From: Pampus argenteus
Taxonomy: Eukaryota > Chordata > Actinopteri > Scombriformes > Stromateidae
DNA: 64,000 nucleotides
NCBI GenBank assembly: GCA_036937835.1
Contig: CM072861.1
Location: 615,001-679,000, forward strand
Reading direction: 5' to 3'
Below, one piece after another: positions 31,313 to 44,300 of this stretch; the first letter of the stretch is position 1, and each line of letters opens with the position of its first letter. Both the position numbers and the translations under genes were made by a program. The notes beneath the pieces are model-generated. The model saw only the letters and a list, made by a program, of their open reading frames with translations. It was not told the DNA's origin and ran no database searches.

Positions 31313-32060
31313 TTTCTGTGCTCTATGCAAACTGCAGAGGACGCTGGTGCCTCTTGTGTGCAGACAGAGCAAAGAGCGAACTTATTAGCTGCTTTTTCAT
31401 TGGTGCCTCTTCAGAGTAAATTAATTTAACCAAACTTATATATAGACTCCAGTCACATCTATTTTCATGTCAAATAATATAGGTTACTATATAAGATTAC
31501 ATATTGTATGTCGCATGTCCATCATAATGTTCTTTACATTCATTAAAATGTCAACATGATTAGAAAATATATTTTTCTTGTAAATAAAAATACTGAAACA
31601 ACAATCACAAAGCTTTTATCTTTGAAATGACCCCAGGTTGTCCTTTTCATAGGCTTTTTTGTTAAATTACATCATTTCTTAAAGCAACTAAAATCATTTC
31701 CTTCTTTGAGAAAAGAAAAAAACAACAACAAGCTCTGCACGTACCGTATTTTCAGGTGAGGGAAAGAGAAAATATCTAAGAAAAAACAGGTATTTTTCTA
31801 CACATGGCTAGTTGGGGTTAACTGTCAAAGGAACAAATTAAAAGACTAAAACCATCACCTGTTGAATACTTCACAGGTACGTTTCAGAAGAGAACGTTTA
31901 AATGTCGTATGTTTTAAAATGCCTTCCAGAGCCTGATATGATCTATACATACGTTATTTACACATGTTGATCAAACGTGAAATAAAATACCCACAGAGGA
32001 GGAAACAGCGTCCTCTGCAGTTTGCATAGAGCAGTAAAAAAAAGAAAAAAGAAAAAAAAA

Positions 32061-32179
32061 AGCTTACAGCACCTGGTATTCCCAGGCAGTCTGCCATCCA
32101 AGTATTAACCAGGCCCTAACCTGCTTAGCTTCCGAGATCAGACGAGATCGGGCGCGCTCAGGGTGGTGTGGCCGTAAGC
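32061..32179 (-). rRNA. 5S rRNA gene, minus class, copy 17 (chimeric promoter)
   Basis: Full-length, with GGTTAATAC and ATGGCAGAC changes in box C. The T-tract is broken by two Cs (32044-32051 region). Its TATA-like box is present, but everything upstream of it is plus-class upstream sequence in inverted orientation. No divergent plus partner follows. Confidence 0.87.
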
Positions 32180-32197
32180 GAAGGAAACAGACACACA

Positions 32198-32480
32198 CAG
32201 GGTATTTATACATGTCGATGAACAGCATCGCGATCGTCTGTTCCGATTGATAAAGGGTTAACACATCACCGTATTTTGGGATCAAGAACCTCTGATTCCA
32301 GTCATACAATCCCCCAACATTAAGAAGAATGATATAGACTGTGTATTAAGTAATAATGTCTACAGGTTGACCTGGAGAGGAATGCACAGTTACAGCTGTT
32401 ACTGGCTGACTTTGTGTCATCCTCAGGGTGTCGTGTTTCCATTCAGTATCGACATATACAATCACCGCACATGTGAGAGA
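32198..32480. other. Inverted 5S spacer segment at array end
   Basis: From just upstream of the TATA box of minus copy 17, the sequence is the reverse complement of the normal inter-promoter spacer: first the plus-gene upstream region, last the ATCACCGCACATGTGAGAGA stretch. Minus-class markers (CAGACACACACAGGG) run up to the TATA box and plus-class sequence begins right after it. The segment ends at 32480 against the satellite. Confidence 0.9.
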
Positions 32481-35400
32481 CAGCTATTCTTAAACAAAGA
32501 GCAATATTTTCAATCAAAACCATGTTTGCCATCAACAAGTAATTGATTTATAATGATTAGGACCAAAAAACTCACTTCTGTGAGCTTCCTACAGCTTTTA
32601 CTGTAACATTTGTAAAAATAGGTTTCTATCGCGAGACAAGGCCAGAAATGACAACTACAGTTTTTCTCAAACAAAGAGCAACATTTTCAATCAAAACCAT
32701 GTTTGCCTTCAACAAGTAACGGATTTCTAATGATTAGGACCAAAAAACTCACTTCTCGCAGCTTTTACTGTAGCATTTGTAAAAATAGCCTTCTCTATGC
32801 GAGAAAAACCCAGAAATTACAACTACAGTTTTTCTTAAAGAAAGAGCAATATTTTCAATCAAAACCATGTTTGCCATCAACAAGTAACTGATTTCTAATG
32901 ATTAGGACCGAAAAGCTCACTTCTGCGAGCTTCCTACAACTTTTACTGTAACATTTGTAAAATTGGTTTCTCTATGCGAGAAAAACCCAGAAATTACAAC
33001 TACAGGTTTTCTTAAACGAAGAGCAATATTTTCCATCAAACCATGTTTGCCATCAACAAGTAACTGATTTCTAATAATTAGGACCAAAAAAACTAATTTC
33101 TGAAAGCTTCTTGCAGCTTTTACTGTAACATTTGTAAAAAAAAAAAAAAATAGCTTTCTGTCGCAGAGAGAAGGCCAGACATGACAACTACAGTTTTTCT
33201 TAAACAAAGAGCAATATTTTCAATCAAAACCATGTTTGCCATCAACAAGTAACTGATTTCTCATGATTAAGACCCAAAAAATCACTTCTGTGAGCTTCCT
33301 ACAGCTATTACTGTAAAATTTGTAAAAAATAGTGTTCTCTGCGAGACAAGGCCTAAAATGACAACTACAGTTTTTTCTTAAACAAAGAGCAATATTTTTA
33401 ATAAAAACCATCTTTGCCATCAACAAGTAACTGATTTCTAATAGCTAGGACCAAAAAACTCACTTCTGCGAGGTTCCTACAACTTTTGCTGTAACATTTG
33501 TAAAAATTGGTTTCTCTCGGTGAGAGAAGGCCAGAAATGACAACTACAGTTTTTCTTAAACAAAGAGCAATATTTTCAATCAAAACAATGTTTGCCATCA
33601 ACAAGTAACTGATTTCTAATGATTAGGACCCAGAAAATCACTTCTGTGACCTTCCTACAGCTTTTACTGTAACATTTGTAAAAATAGCTTTCTCTATCGG
33701 AGAGAAGGCCAAAAGTGACAACTACAGTTTTTCTTAAACAAAGAGCAAAATTTTCAATCAAAACCATGTAAGCCATCAACAAGTAACTGATTTCTAATGA
33801 TTAAGACCAAAAAACTCACTTCTGCGAGCTTCCGACAGCTTTTACTGTAACATTTGTAAAAAATAGCTTTCTCTAGGCGAGAGAAGGCCAAAACTGACAA
33901 TTATAGTTTTTCTTAAACAAAGAGCAATATTTCCAATTAAAATCATGTTTGCCATCAACAAGTAACTGATTTCTAATGATTAGGACCAAAAAAACTAATT
34001 TCTGAAAGCTTCTTGCAGCTTTTACTGTAACATTTGTAAAAAAAAATAGCTTTCTCTCGGCGAGAGAAGGCCAGACATGACAACTACAGTTTTTCTTAAA
34101 CAAAGAGCAATATTTTCAATCAAAACCATGTTTGCCATCAACAAGTAACTGATTTCTAACAAATAGGACCAAAAAATTCATTTCTGCGAGCTTCCTACAG
34201 CTTTTAATGTAACATTTGTAAAAAAAAAAAAAACTTTTTCTCGGTGAGAGAAGGCCAGAAATGACAACTACAGTTTTTCTTAAAAAAAGAGCAAAATTTT
34301 CAATCAAAACCATGTAAGCCATCAACAAGTAACTGATTTCTAATGATTAAGACCAAAAAACTCACTTCTGCGAGCTTCCGACAGCTTTTACTGTAACATT
34401 TGTAAAAATAGCTTTCTCTCAGCGAGAGAAGGTCAAAACTGACAACTACAGTTTTTCTTAAACAAGAAGCAATATTTTCAATCAAAATCATGTTTGCCAT
34501 CAACAAGTAACTGATTTCTAATGATCAGGACCCAAAAAATCACTTCTGTGAGCTTTCTACAGCTATTTCTGTAAAATTTGTAAAAATAGCGTTCTCTCGC
34601 GAGACAAGGCCTAAAATGACAACTACAGTTTTTCTCAAACAAAGAGCAATATTTTCAATTAAAACCATGTTCGACATCAACAAGTAACTGATTTCTAACA
34701 ACTACGACCAAAAAATTAATTTCTGCGAGCTTCCTACAGCTTTTACTGTAACATTTGTAAAAATGGGTTTCTCTCAGTGAGAGAAGGCCAGAAATGACAA
34801 CTACAGTTTTTCTTAAACAAAGAGCAATATTTTCAATCAAAACCATGTTTGCCATCAACAAGTAACTGATTTCTAATGATTAGGACCCAGAAAATCACTT
34901 CTGCGAGCGTCTTGCAGCTTCTTCTTGCAGCTTTAACTGTAGCATTTGTAAAAAATAGCTTTCTCTATGCGAGAAGGCCAAAAATGACAACTACAGTTTT
35001 TCTTAAACAAAGAGCAATATTTTCAATCAAAACCATGTTTGCCATCAATAAGTAACTGATTTCTAAAGATTAGTACCGGAAAACTCACTCCTGCGTGCTT
35101 CCCACAACTTTTACTGTAACATTTGTAAAAAAAAAAATAGCTTTTTCTCTGTGAGAGAAGGCCAGACATGACAACTACAGTTTTTCTTAAACAAAGAGCA
35201 ATATTTTCAATAAAAAAACCATGTTTGCCATCAACAAGTAATGGATTTCTAATGATTAGGACTCAAAAAACACTTCTGTGAGCTTTCTACAGCTTTTACT
35301 GTAACATTTGTAAAAATAGCTATCTCTATGCGAGAGAAGGCCAAAAATGACAACTACAGTTTTTTCTTAAACAAAGAGCAACATTTTCAATCAAATCCAT

Positions 35401-38400
35401 GTTTGCCATCAACAAGTAACTGATTTCTAATGATCAGGACCCAAAAAATCACTTCTGTGAGCTTCCTACAGCTATTACTGTAAAATTTGTAAAAAATAGC
35501 GTTCTCTCACGAGACAAGGCCTAAAAAACAACTACAGCTTTTCTTAAACAAAGAGCAATATTTTCAATAAAAACCATGTTCGCCATCAACAAGTAACTGA
35601 TTTATAATGATTAGGACCAAAAACCTCACTTATTGCAGCTTTTACTGTTACATTTTAGAAATGTCTTTCTCTATGCGAGGGAAGGCCAGAAATGACAACT
35701 ACAGTTTTTCTTAAACAAAGAGTAATATTTTCAATCAAAACCATGTTTGCCATCAACAAATAACTGATTTCTAATGATTAGGACCCAGAAAATCACTTCT
35801 GTGACCTTCCTACAGCTTTTACTGTAACATTTGTAAAAATAGCTTTCTCTATGCGAGAGAAGGCCAAAAGTGACAACTACAGTTTTTCTTAAACAAAGAG
35901 CAATATTTTCAATCAAAACCATGTTTGCCATCAACAAGTAACTTATTTCTCATGATCAGGACCCAATAAATCACTTCTGTGAGCTTCCTACAGCTATTAC
36001 TGTAAAATTTGTAAAAAAAAAAAAATAGCGTTCTCTCGCGAGACAAGGCCTAAAATGACAACTACAGTTTTTCTTAAACAAAGAGCAATATTTTCAATCA
36101 AAACCATGTTTGCCATCAACAAGTAACTGATTTCTAATGATTAGGACCGAAAAACTCAGTTCTGCGAGCTTCCTACAGCTTTTACTGTAACATTTGTAAA
36201 AAAAAAATAACTTTCTCTCGGCGAGAGATGGCCAGACATGACAACTACAGTTTTTCTTAAACAAAGAGCAATATTTTCAATCAAAACCATGTTTGCCATC
36301 AACAAGTAACTGACTTCTAATGATTAGGACCAAAAAACTCAGTTCTGCGAGCTTCCTACAGCTTTTACTGTAACATTTGTAAAAAAAAAATAGCTTTCTC
36401 TCGGCGAGAGATGGCCAGACATGACAACTACAGTTTTTCTTAAACAAAGAGCAATATTTTCAATCAAAACCATGTTTGCCATCAACAAGTAACTGATTTC
36501 TAATGATTAGGACCAAAAAAACTAATTTCTGAAAGCTTCTTGCAGCTTTTACTGTAACATTTGTAAAAATGGGTTTCTCTCAGTGAGAGAAGGCCAGAAA
36601 TGACAACTACAGTTTTTCTTAAACATAGAGCAATATTTTCAATCAAAACCATGTTTGCCATCAACAAGTAACTGATTTCTAATGATTAAGACCAAAAAAC
36701 TCACTTCTGCGAGCTTCTGACAGCTTTTACTGTAACATTTGTAAAAATAGCTTTCTCTATGCGAGACAAGGCCTGAAATGACAACTACAGTTTTTCTTAA
36801 ACAAAGAGCAATATTTTCAATCAAAACCATGTTTGCCATGAACAAGTAACTGATTTCTCATGATCAGGACCCAATAAATCACTTCTGTGAGCTTCCTACA
36901 GCTATTACTGTAAAAAATTTTTTAAAAAAAATAGCGTTCTCTCGCGAGACAAGGCCTAAAATGACAACTACAGTTTTTCTTAAACAAAGAGCAATATTTT
37001 CAATCAAAACCATGTTTGCCATCAACAAGTAACTGATTTCTAATGATTAGGACCAAAAAAACTCACTTCTGTGAGCTTCCTACAGCTTTTACTGTAACAT
37101 TTGTAAAAATTGGTTTCTCTCGCGAGACAAGGCCAGAAATGACAACTACAGGTTTTCTTAAACGAAGAGCAATATTTTCCATCAAAACCATGTTTGCCAT
37201 CAACAAGTAACTGATTTCTAATGATTAAGACCAAAAAACTCACTTCTGCGAGCTTCCGACAGCTTTTCATGTAACATTTGTAAAAATAGCTTTCTCTATG
37301 CGAGACAAGGCCTGAAATGACAACTACAGTTTTTCTTAAACAAAGAGCAATATTTTCAATCAAAACCATGTTTGCCATCAACAAGTAACTGATTTCTAAT
37401 GATCAGGACCCAAAAAATCACTTCTGTGAGCTTCCTACAGCTATTACTGTAAAATTTGTAAAAAAATAGCGTTCTCTCGCGAGACAAGGCCTAAAATAAC
37501 AACTACAGCTTTTCTTAAACAAAGAGCAATATTTTCAATAAAAACCATGTTCGCCATCAACAAGTAACTGATTTATAATGATTAGGACCAAAAAACTCAC
37601 TTATTGCAGCTTTTACTGTTAAATTTTAGAGCAATATTTTCAATCACAACCATGTTCGCCATCAACAAGTAACTGATTTCTAATAATTAGGATCAAAAAA
37701 CTCACTTCTTGCAGCTTTTACTGTTACATTTTAAAAATAGCTCTCTCTATGCGAGAGAAGGCCAAAAATGACAACTACAGTTTTTCTTAAACAAAGAGCA
37801 ATATTTTCAATCAAAACCATGTTTGCCATCAACAAGTAACTAATTTCTAATGATTAGGACCAAAAAAATCACTTCTGCAAGCTTTCTACAGCTTTTACTG
37901 CAACATTTGTAAAAAAAAAAATAGCTTTCTCTCGCTGAGAGAAGGACAGAAACGACAACTACATTTTTTCTTAAACAAAGAGCAATATTTTCAATCAAAA
38001 CCATGTTTGCCATCAACAAGTAACTGATTTCTAATGAGTAGGACCAAAAAACTCACTTCTGCAAGCTTTCTACAGCTTTTACTGCAACATTTGTTAAAAA
38101 AAAAGAGCTTTCTCTCGCTGAGAGAAGGACAGAAATGACAACTATAGTTTTTCTTAAACAAAGAGCAATATTTTCAATCAAAACCATGTTCACCATCAAC
38201 AAGTAACTGATTTCTAATAATTAGGACCAAAAAACTCACTTATGCGACCTTCTTGCAGCTTTTATTGTAGCGTTTGTAAAAATAGCCTTCTCTATGCGAG
38301 AAAAGGCCAAAAATGACAACTACAGTTTTTCTTAAACAAAGAGCAATATTTTCAATTACAACGATGTTCACCATCAACAAGTAACTGATTTCGAATGATT

Positions 38401-38756
38401 AGGACCAAAACACTCACTTCTGCGAGCTTTCTACAGCTTTTACTGTAACAATTGTAAAATAAAATAGCTTTCTGTATGTGAGAAAAGGCCTAAAATGACA
38501 ACTACAGTTTTTCTTAAACAAAGAGCAATATTTTCAATCAAAACCATCGTTGGCATCAACAAGTAACTGATTTCTAATGATAAAGACCCAAGACACCACT
38601 TATGTGAGCTTCCTACAGCTTTTACTGTAACATTTGTAAAAATACCTTTCTCTATGCGAACAAGGCCAAAAATGACAACTACAGTTTTTCTTAAACAAAA
38701 AGCAATATTTTCAAACAAAACCATGTTTGCCATCAACAAGTAACTGATTTCTAATA

Positions 38757-39308
38757 ATTAGGACCAAAAAACTCACTTCTTCAAGCTTTCTACAGCTTTT
38801 ACTCCAACATTTGTAAAAAAAAAAAAAGCTTTCTCTATGCGAGAAAAGGCCTAAAATGACAACTACAGTTTTTCTTAAACAAGGAGCAATATTTTCAATC
38901 AAAACCATGTTTGCCATCAACAAGTAACTGATTTCTAATTATTAGGACCAAAAAACTCACTTCTTCAAGCTTTCTACAGCTTTTACTCCAACATTTGTAA
39001 AAAAAAAAAAAGCTTTCTCTATGCGAGAAAAGGCCTAAAATGACAACTACAGTTTTTCTTAAACAAGGAGCAATATTTTCAATCAAAACCATGTTTGCCA
39101 TCAACAAGTAACTGATTTCTAATTATTAGGACCAAAAAACTCACTTCTTCAAGCTTTCTACAGCTTTTACTCCAACATTTGTAAAAAAAAAAAAAGCTTT
39201 CTCTATGCGAGAAAAGGCCTAAAATGACAACTACAGTTTTTCTTAAACAAGGAGCAATATTTTCAATCAAAACCATGTTTGCCATCAACAAGTAACTGAT
39301 TTCTAATG
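38757..39308. repeat. Three near-identical 184 bp monomers
   Basis: Three successive monomers with CTTCTTCAAGC, TTTTACTCCAACATT and AAACAAGGAGC repeat with a 184 bp period and almost no differences. This is a very recent single-monomer expansion in a more varied neighbourhood. Confidence 0.88.
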
Positions 39309-39849
39309 ATTAGGACCCAGAAAATCACTTCTGTAAGCTTCCTACAGTTTTTACTGTAACATTTGTAAAAATGGGTTTCTCTCGGTGAGAGAAGGCCAAA
39401 AGTGACAACTACAGTTTTTCTTAAACAAAGGGCAATATTTTCAATCAAAACCATGTTTGCCATCAACAAGTAACTGATTTCTAATGATCAGCACCCAAAA
39501 AATCACTTCTGTGAGCTTCCTACAGCTATTACTGTAAAATTTGTAAAAAAAAAATAGCGTTCTCTCACGAGACAAGGCCTAAATTGACAACTACAGTTTT
39601 TCTTAAACAAAGAGCAATATTTTCAATAAAAACCATGTTTGCCATCAACAAGTAACTGATTTCTAAGGATTATGACCTAAAAAAAACTAATTTCTCAAAG
39701 CTTCTTGCAGCTTTTACTGTAACATTTGTAAAAAAAAATAGCTTTCTCTCGGCGAGAGAAGGCCAGACATGACAACTACAGTTTTTCTTAAACAAAGAGC
39801 AATATTTTCAATCAAAACCATGTTTGCCATCAACAAGTAACTGATTTCT

Positions 39850-42800
39850 AATGAACAGGAACCAAAAAAATTACTTCTGTGAGCTTTCTACAGCTATTTC
39901 TGTAAAATTTGTAAAAATAGCATTCTCTCGCGAGACAAGGCCTAAAATGACAACTACAGTTTTTCTTAAACAAAGAGCAATATTTTCAATCAAAACCATG
40001 TTCGCCATCAACAAGTAACTGATTTCTAACAACTAGGACCAAAAAATTCATTTCTGCGAGCTTCCTACAGCTTTTAATGTAACATTTGTAAAAAAAAAAA
40101 ATAGCTTTTTCTCTGTGAGAGAAGGCCAGACATGACAACTACAGTTTTTCTTAAACAAAGAGCAAAATTTTCAATAAAAACCATGTTTGCCATCAACAAG
40201 TAACTGATTTCTAATGATTAGGACCGAAAAACTCACTTCTGCGAGCTTCCTACAGCTTTTACTGTAACATTTGTAAAAATGGGTTTCTCTCGGTGAGAGA
40301 AGGCCAGAAATGACAACTACAGTTTTTCTTAAACAAAGAGCAATATTTTCAATCAAAACCATGTTTGCCATCAACAAGTAACTGATTTCTAATGATTAGG
40401 ACCAAAAAAACTAATTTCTGAAAGCTTCTTGCAGCTTTTACTGTAACATTTGTAAAAATGGGTTTCTCTCAGTGAGAGAAGGCCAGAAATGACAACTACA
40501 GTTTTTCTTAAACAAAGAGCAATATTTTCAATCAAAACCATGTTTGCCATCAACAAGTAACTGATTTCTAATGATTAGGACCCAGAAAATCACTTCTGTG
40601 ACCTTCCTACAGCTTTTACTGTAACATTTGTAAAAATAGCGTTCTCTCGCGAGACAAGGCCTGAAATGACAACTACAGTTTTTCTTAAACAAAGAGCAAT
40701 ATTTTCAATTACAACCATGTTCACCATCAACAAGTAACTGATTTCTAATAATTAGGACCAAAAAACTCACTTCTGCGAGCGTCTTGCAGCTTCTCCTTGC
40801 AGCTTTAACTGTAGCTTTTGTAAAAATAGCTTTCTCTATGCGAGAAAAGGCCTAAAATGACAACTACAGTTTTTCTTAAACAAGGAGCAATATTTTCAAT
40901 CAAAACCATGTTTGCCATCAACAAGTAACTGATTTCTAATGATTAGGACCCAGAAAATCACTTCTGTGACCTTCCTACAGTTTTTACTGTAACATTTGTA
41001 AAAATGGGTTTCTCTCGGTGAGAGAAGGCCAAAAGTGACAACTACAGTTTTTCTTAAACAAAGGGCAATATTTTCAATCAAAACCATGTTTGCCATCAAC
41101 AAGTAACTGATTTCTAATGATCAGCACCCAAAAAATCACTTCTGTGAGCTTCCTACAGCTATTACTGTAAAATTTGTAAAAAAAAAATAGCGTTCTCTCA
41201 CGAGACAAGGCCTAAATTGACAACTACAGTTTTTCTTAAACAAAGAGCAATATTTTCAATAAAAACCATGTTTGCCATCAACAAGTAACTGATTTCTAAG
41301 GATTATGACCTAAAAAAAACTAATTTCTCAAAGCTTCTTGCAGCTTTTACTGTAACATTTGTAAAAAAAAATAGCTTTCTCTCGGCGAAAGAAGGCCAGA
41401 CATGACAACTACAGTTTTTTTTAAACAAAGAGCAATATTTTCAATCAAAACCATGTTTGCCATCAACAAGTAACTGATTTCTAATGAACAGGAACCAAAA
41501 AAATCACTTCTGTGAGCTTTCTACAGCTATTTCTGTAAAATTTGTAAAAATAGCATTCTCTCGCGAGACAAGGCCTAAAATGACAACTACAGTTTTTCTT
41601 AAACAAAGAGCAATATTTTCAATCAAAACCATGTTCACCATCAACAAGTAACTGATTTCTAACAACTAGGACCAAAAAATTCATTTCTGCGAGCTTCCTA
41701 CAGCTTTTAGTGTAACATTTGTAAAAAAAAAAAATAGCTTTTTCTCTGTGAGAGAAGGCCAGACATGACAACTACAGTTTTTCTTAAACAAAGAGCAATA
41801 TTTTCAATAAAAACCATGTTTGCCATCAACAAGTAACTGATTTCTAATGATTAGGACCGAAAAACTCACTTCTGCGAGCTTCCTACAGCTTTTACTGTAA
41901 CATTTGTAAAAATGGGTTTCTCTCGGTGAGAGAAGGCCAGAAATGACAACTACAGTTTTTCTTAGACAAAGAGCAATATTTTCAATAAAAACCATGTTTG
42001 CCATCAACAAGTAACTGATTTCTAATGATTAGGACCGAAAAACTCACTTCTGCGAGCTTCCTACAGCTTTTACTGTAACATTTGTAAAAATGGGTTTCTC
42101 TCGGTGAGAGAAGGCCAGAAATGACAACTACAGTTTTTCTTCAACAAAGAGCAATATTTTCAATCAAAACCATGTTTGCCATCAACAAGTAACTGATTTC
42201 TAATGATTAGGACCAAAAAAACTAATTTCTGAAAGCTTCTTGCAGCTTTTACTGTAACATTTGTAAAAATGGGTTTCTCTCAGTGAGAGAAGGCCAGAAA
42301 TGACAACTACAGTTTTTCTTAAACAAAGAGCAATATTTTCAATCAAAACCATGTTTGCCATCAACAAGTCACTGATTTCTAATGATTAGGACCCAGAAAA
42401 TCACTTCTGTGACCTTCCTACAGCTTTTACTGTAGCATTTGTAAAAATAGCGTTCTCTCGCGAGACAAGGCCTGAAATGACAACTACAGTTTTTCTTAAA
42501 CAAAGAGCAATATTTTCAATTACAACCATGTTCACCATCAACAAGTAACTGATTTCTAATAATTAGGACCAAAAAACTCACTTCTGCGAGCGTCTTGCAG
42601 CTTCTCCTTGCAGCTTTAACTGTAGCTTTTGTAAAAATAGCTTTCTCTATGCGAGAGAAGGCCAAAAATGACAACTACAGTTTTTCTTAAACAAAGAGCA
42701 ATATTTTCAATCAAAACCATGTTTGCCATCAACAAGTAACTGATTTCTAATGATCAGGACCCAAAAAATCACTTCTGTGAGCTTCCTACAGCTATTACTA

Positions 42801-44300
42801 TAAAATTTGTAAAAAAATAGCGTTCTCTCGCGAGACAAGGCCTAAAATAAAAACTACAGTATTTCTTAAACAAAGAGCAACATTTTCAATCAAAACCATG
42901 TTTGCCATAAACAAGTAACTGATTTCTAATAATTAGGACCGAAAAACTCACTTCTGCGAGCTTCCTACAGCTTTTACTGTAACATTTGTAAAAATGGGTT
43001 TGTCTCGGTGAGAGAAGGCCAGAAATGACAACTACAGTTTTTCTTAAAAAAAGAGCAAAATTTTCAATCAAAACCATGTAAGCCATCAACAAGTAACTGA
43101 TTTCTAATGATCAAGACCAAAAAACTCACTCCTGCGTGCTTCCTACAACTTTTACTGTAACATTTGTAAAAATTGGTTTCTCTCGCGAGACATGGCCAGA
43201 AATGACAACTACAGTTTTTCTTAAACAAAGAGCAATATTTTTAATCAAAACCATGTTTGCCATCAACAAGTAACTGATTTCTAATGATTATGACCAAAAA
43301 AACTAATTTCTGAAAGCTTCTTGCAGCTTTTACTGTAACATTTGTAAAAAAAAAATAGCTTTCTCTCGGCGAGAGAAGGCCAGACATGACAACTACAGTT
43401 TTTCTTAAACAAAGAGCAATATTTTCAATCAAAACCATGTTTGCCATCAACAAGTAAATTATTTCTAATGATTAGGACCAAAAAAACAAATTTTTGAAAG
43501 CTTCTTGTAGCTTTTACTGTAACAATTGTAAAAAAAAATAGCTTTCTCTCGACGAGAGAAGGCCAGACATGACAACTACAGTTTTTCTTAAACAAAGAGC
43601 AATATTTTCAATCAAAACCATGTTTGCCATCAACAAGTAACTGATTTCTAATGATTAGGATCAAAAAACTCACTTCTTGCAGCTTTTACTGTTACATTTT
43701 AAAAATAGCTTTCTCTATGCGAGACAAGGCCTAAAATGACAACTACAGTTTTTCTTAAACAAAGAGCAATATTTTCAATCAAAACCATGTTTGCCATCAA
43801 CAAGTAACTGATTTCTAATGATTAGGACCCAGAAAATCACTTCTGTGACCTTCCTACAGCTTTTACTGTAACATTTATAAAAATAGCGTTCTCTCGCGAG
43901 TCAAGGCCTGAAATGACAACTACAGTTTTTCCTAAACAAAGAGCAATATTTTCAATTACAACCATGTTCACCATCAACAAGTAACTGATTTCTAATAATT
44001 AGGACCAAAAAACTCACTTCTGCGAGCGTCTTGCAGCTTCTCCTTGCAGCTTTAAGTGTAGCTTTTGTAAAAAAAGCTTTCTCTATGCGAGAGAAGGCCA
44101 AAAATGACAACTACAGTTTTTCTTAAACAAAGAGCAATATTTTCAATCAAAACCATGTTTGCCATCAACAAGTAACTGATTTATAATGATCAGGACCCAA
44201 AAAATCACTTCTGTGAGCTTCCTACAGCTATTACTATAGAATTTGTAAAAAAATAGCGTTCTCTCGCGAGACAAGGCCTAAAATAAAAACTACAGTATTT
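39850..44300. repeat. Satellite segmental duplication, copy 1
   Basis: The order of monomer subtypes matches 50660-54920 almost base for base. The offset is about 10,810 bp up to 41,340 and 10,631 bp afterwards; the difference is one monomer missing from the second copy near 52,195. Confidence 0.85.

Larger units (their letters stand above)
26147..32480. repeat. 5S rDNA tandem array, right block (edge units)
   Basis: This continues the array after the retrotransposon. Unit starts are at 26435, 27758, 29083, 30407 and 31729. The units share markers absent on the left: an altered spacer near 26331, a shortened purine run near 26462, and a C-to-G change in the minus gene. They carry more indels in the 5S genes than the left block. 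The final unit has a minus gene but no plus gene and ends in an inverted spacer that abuts the satellite. Confidence 0.94.
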
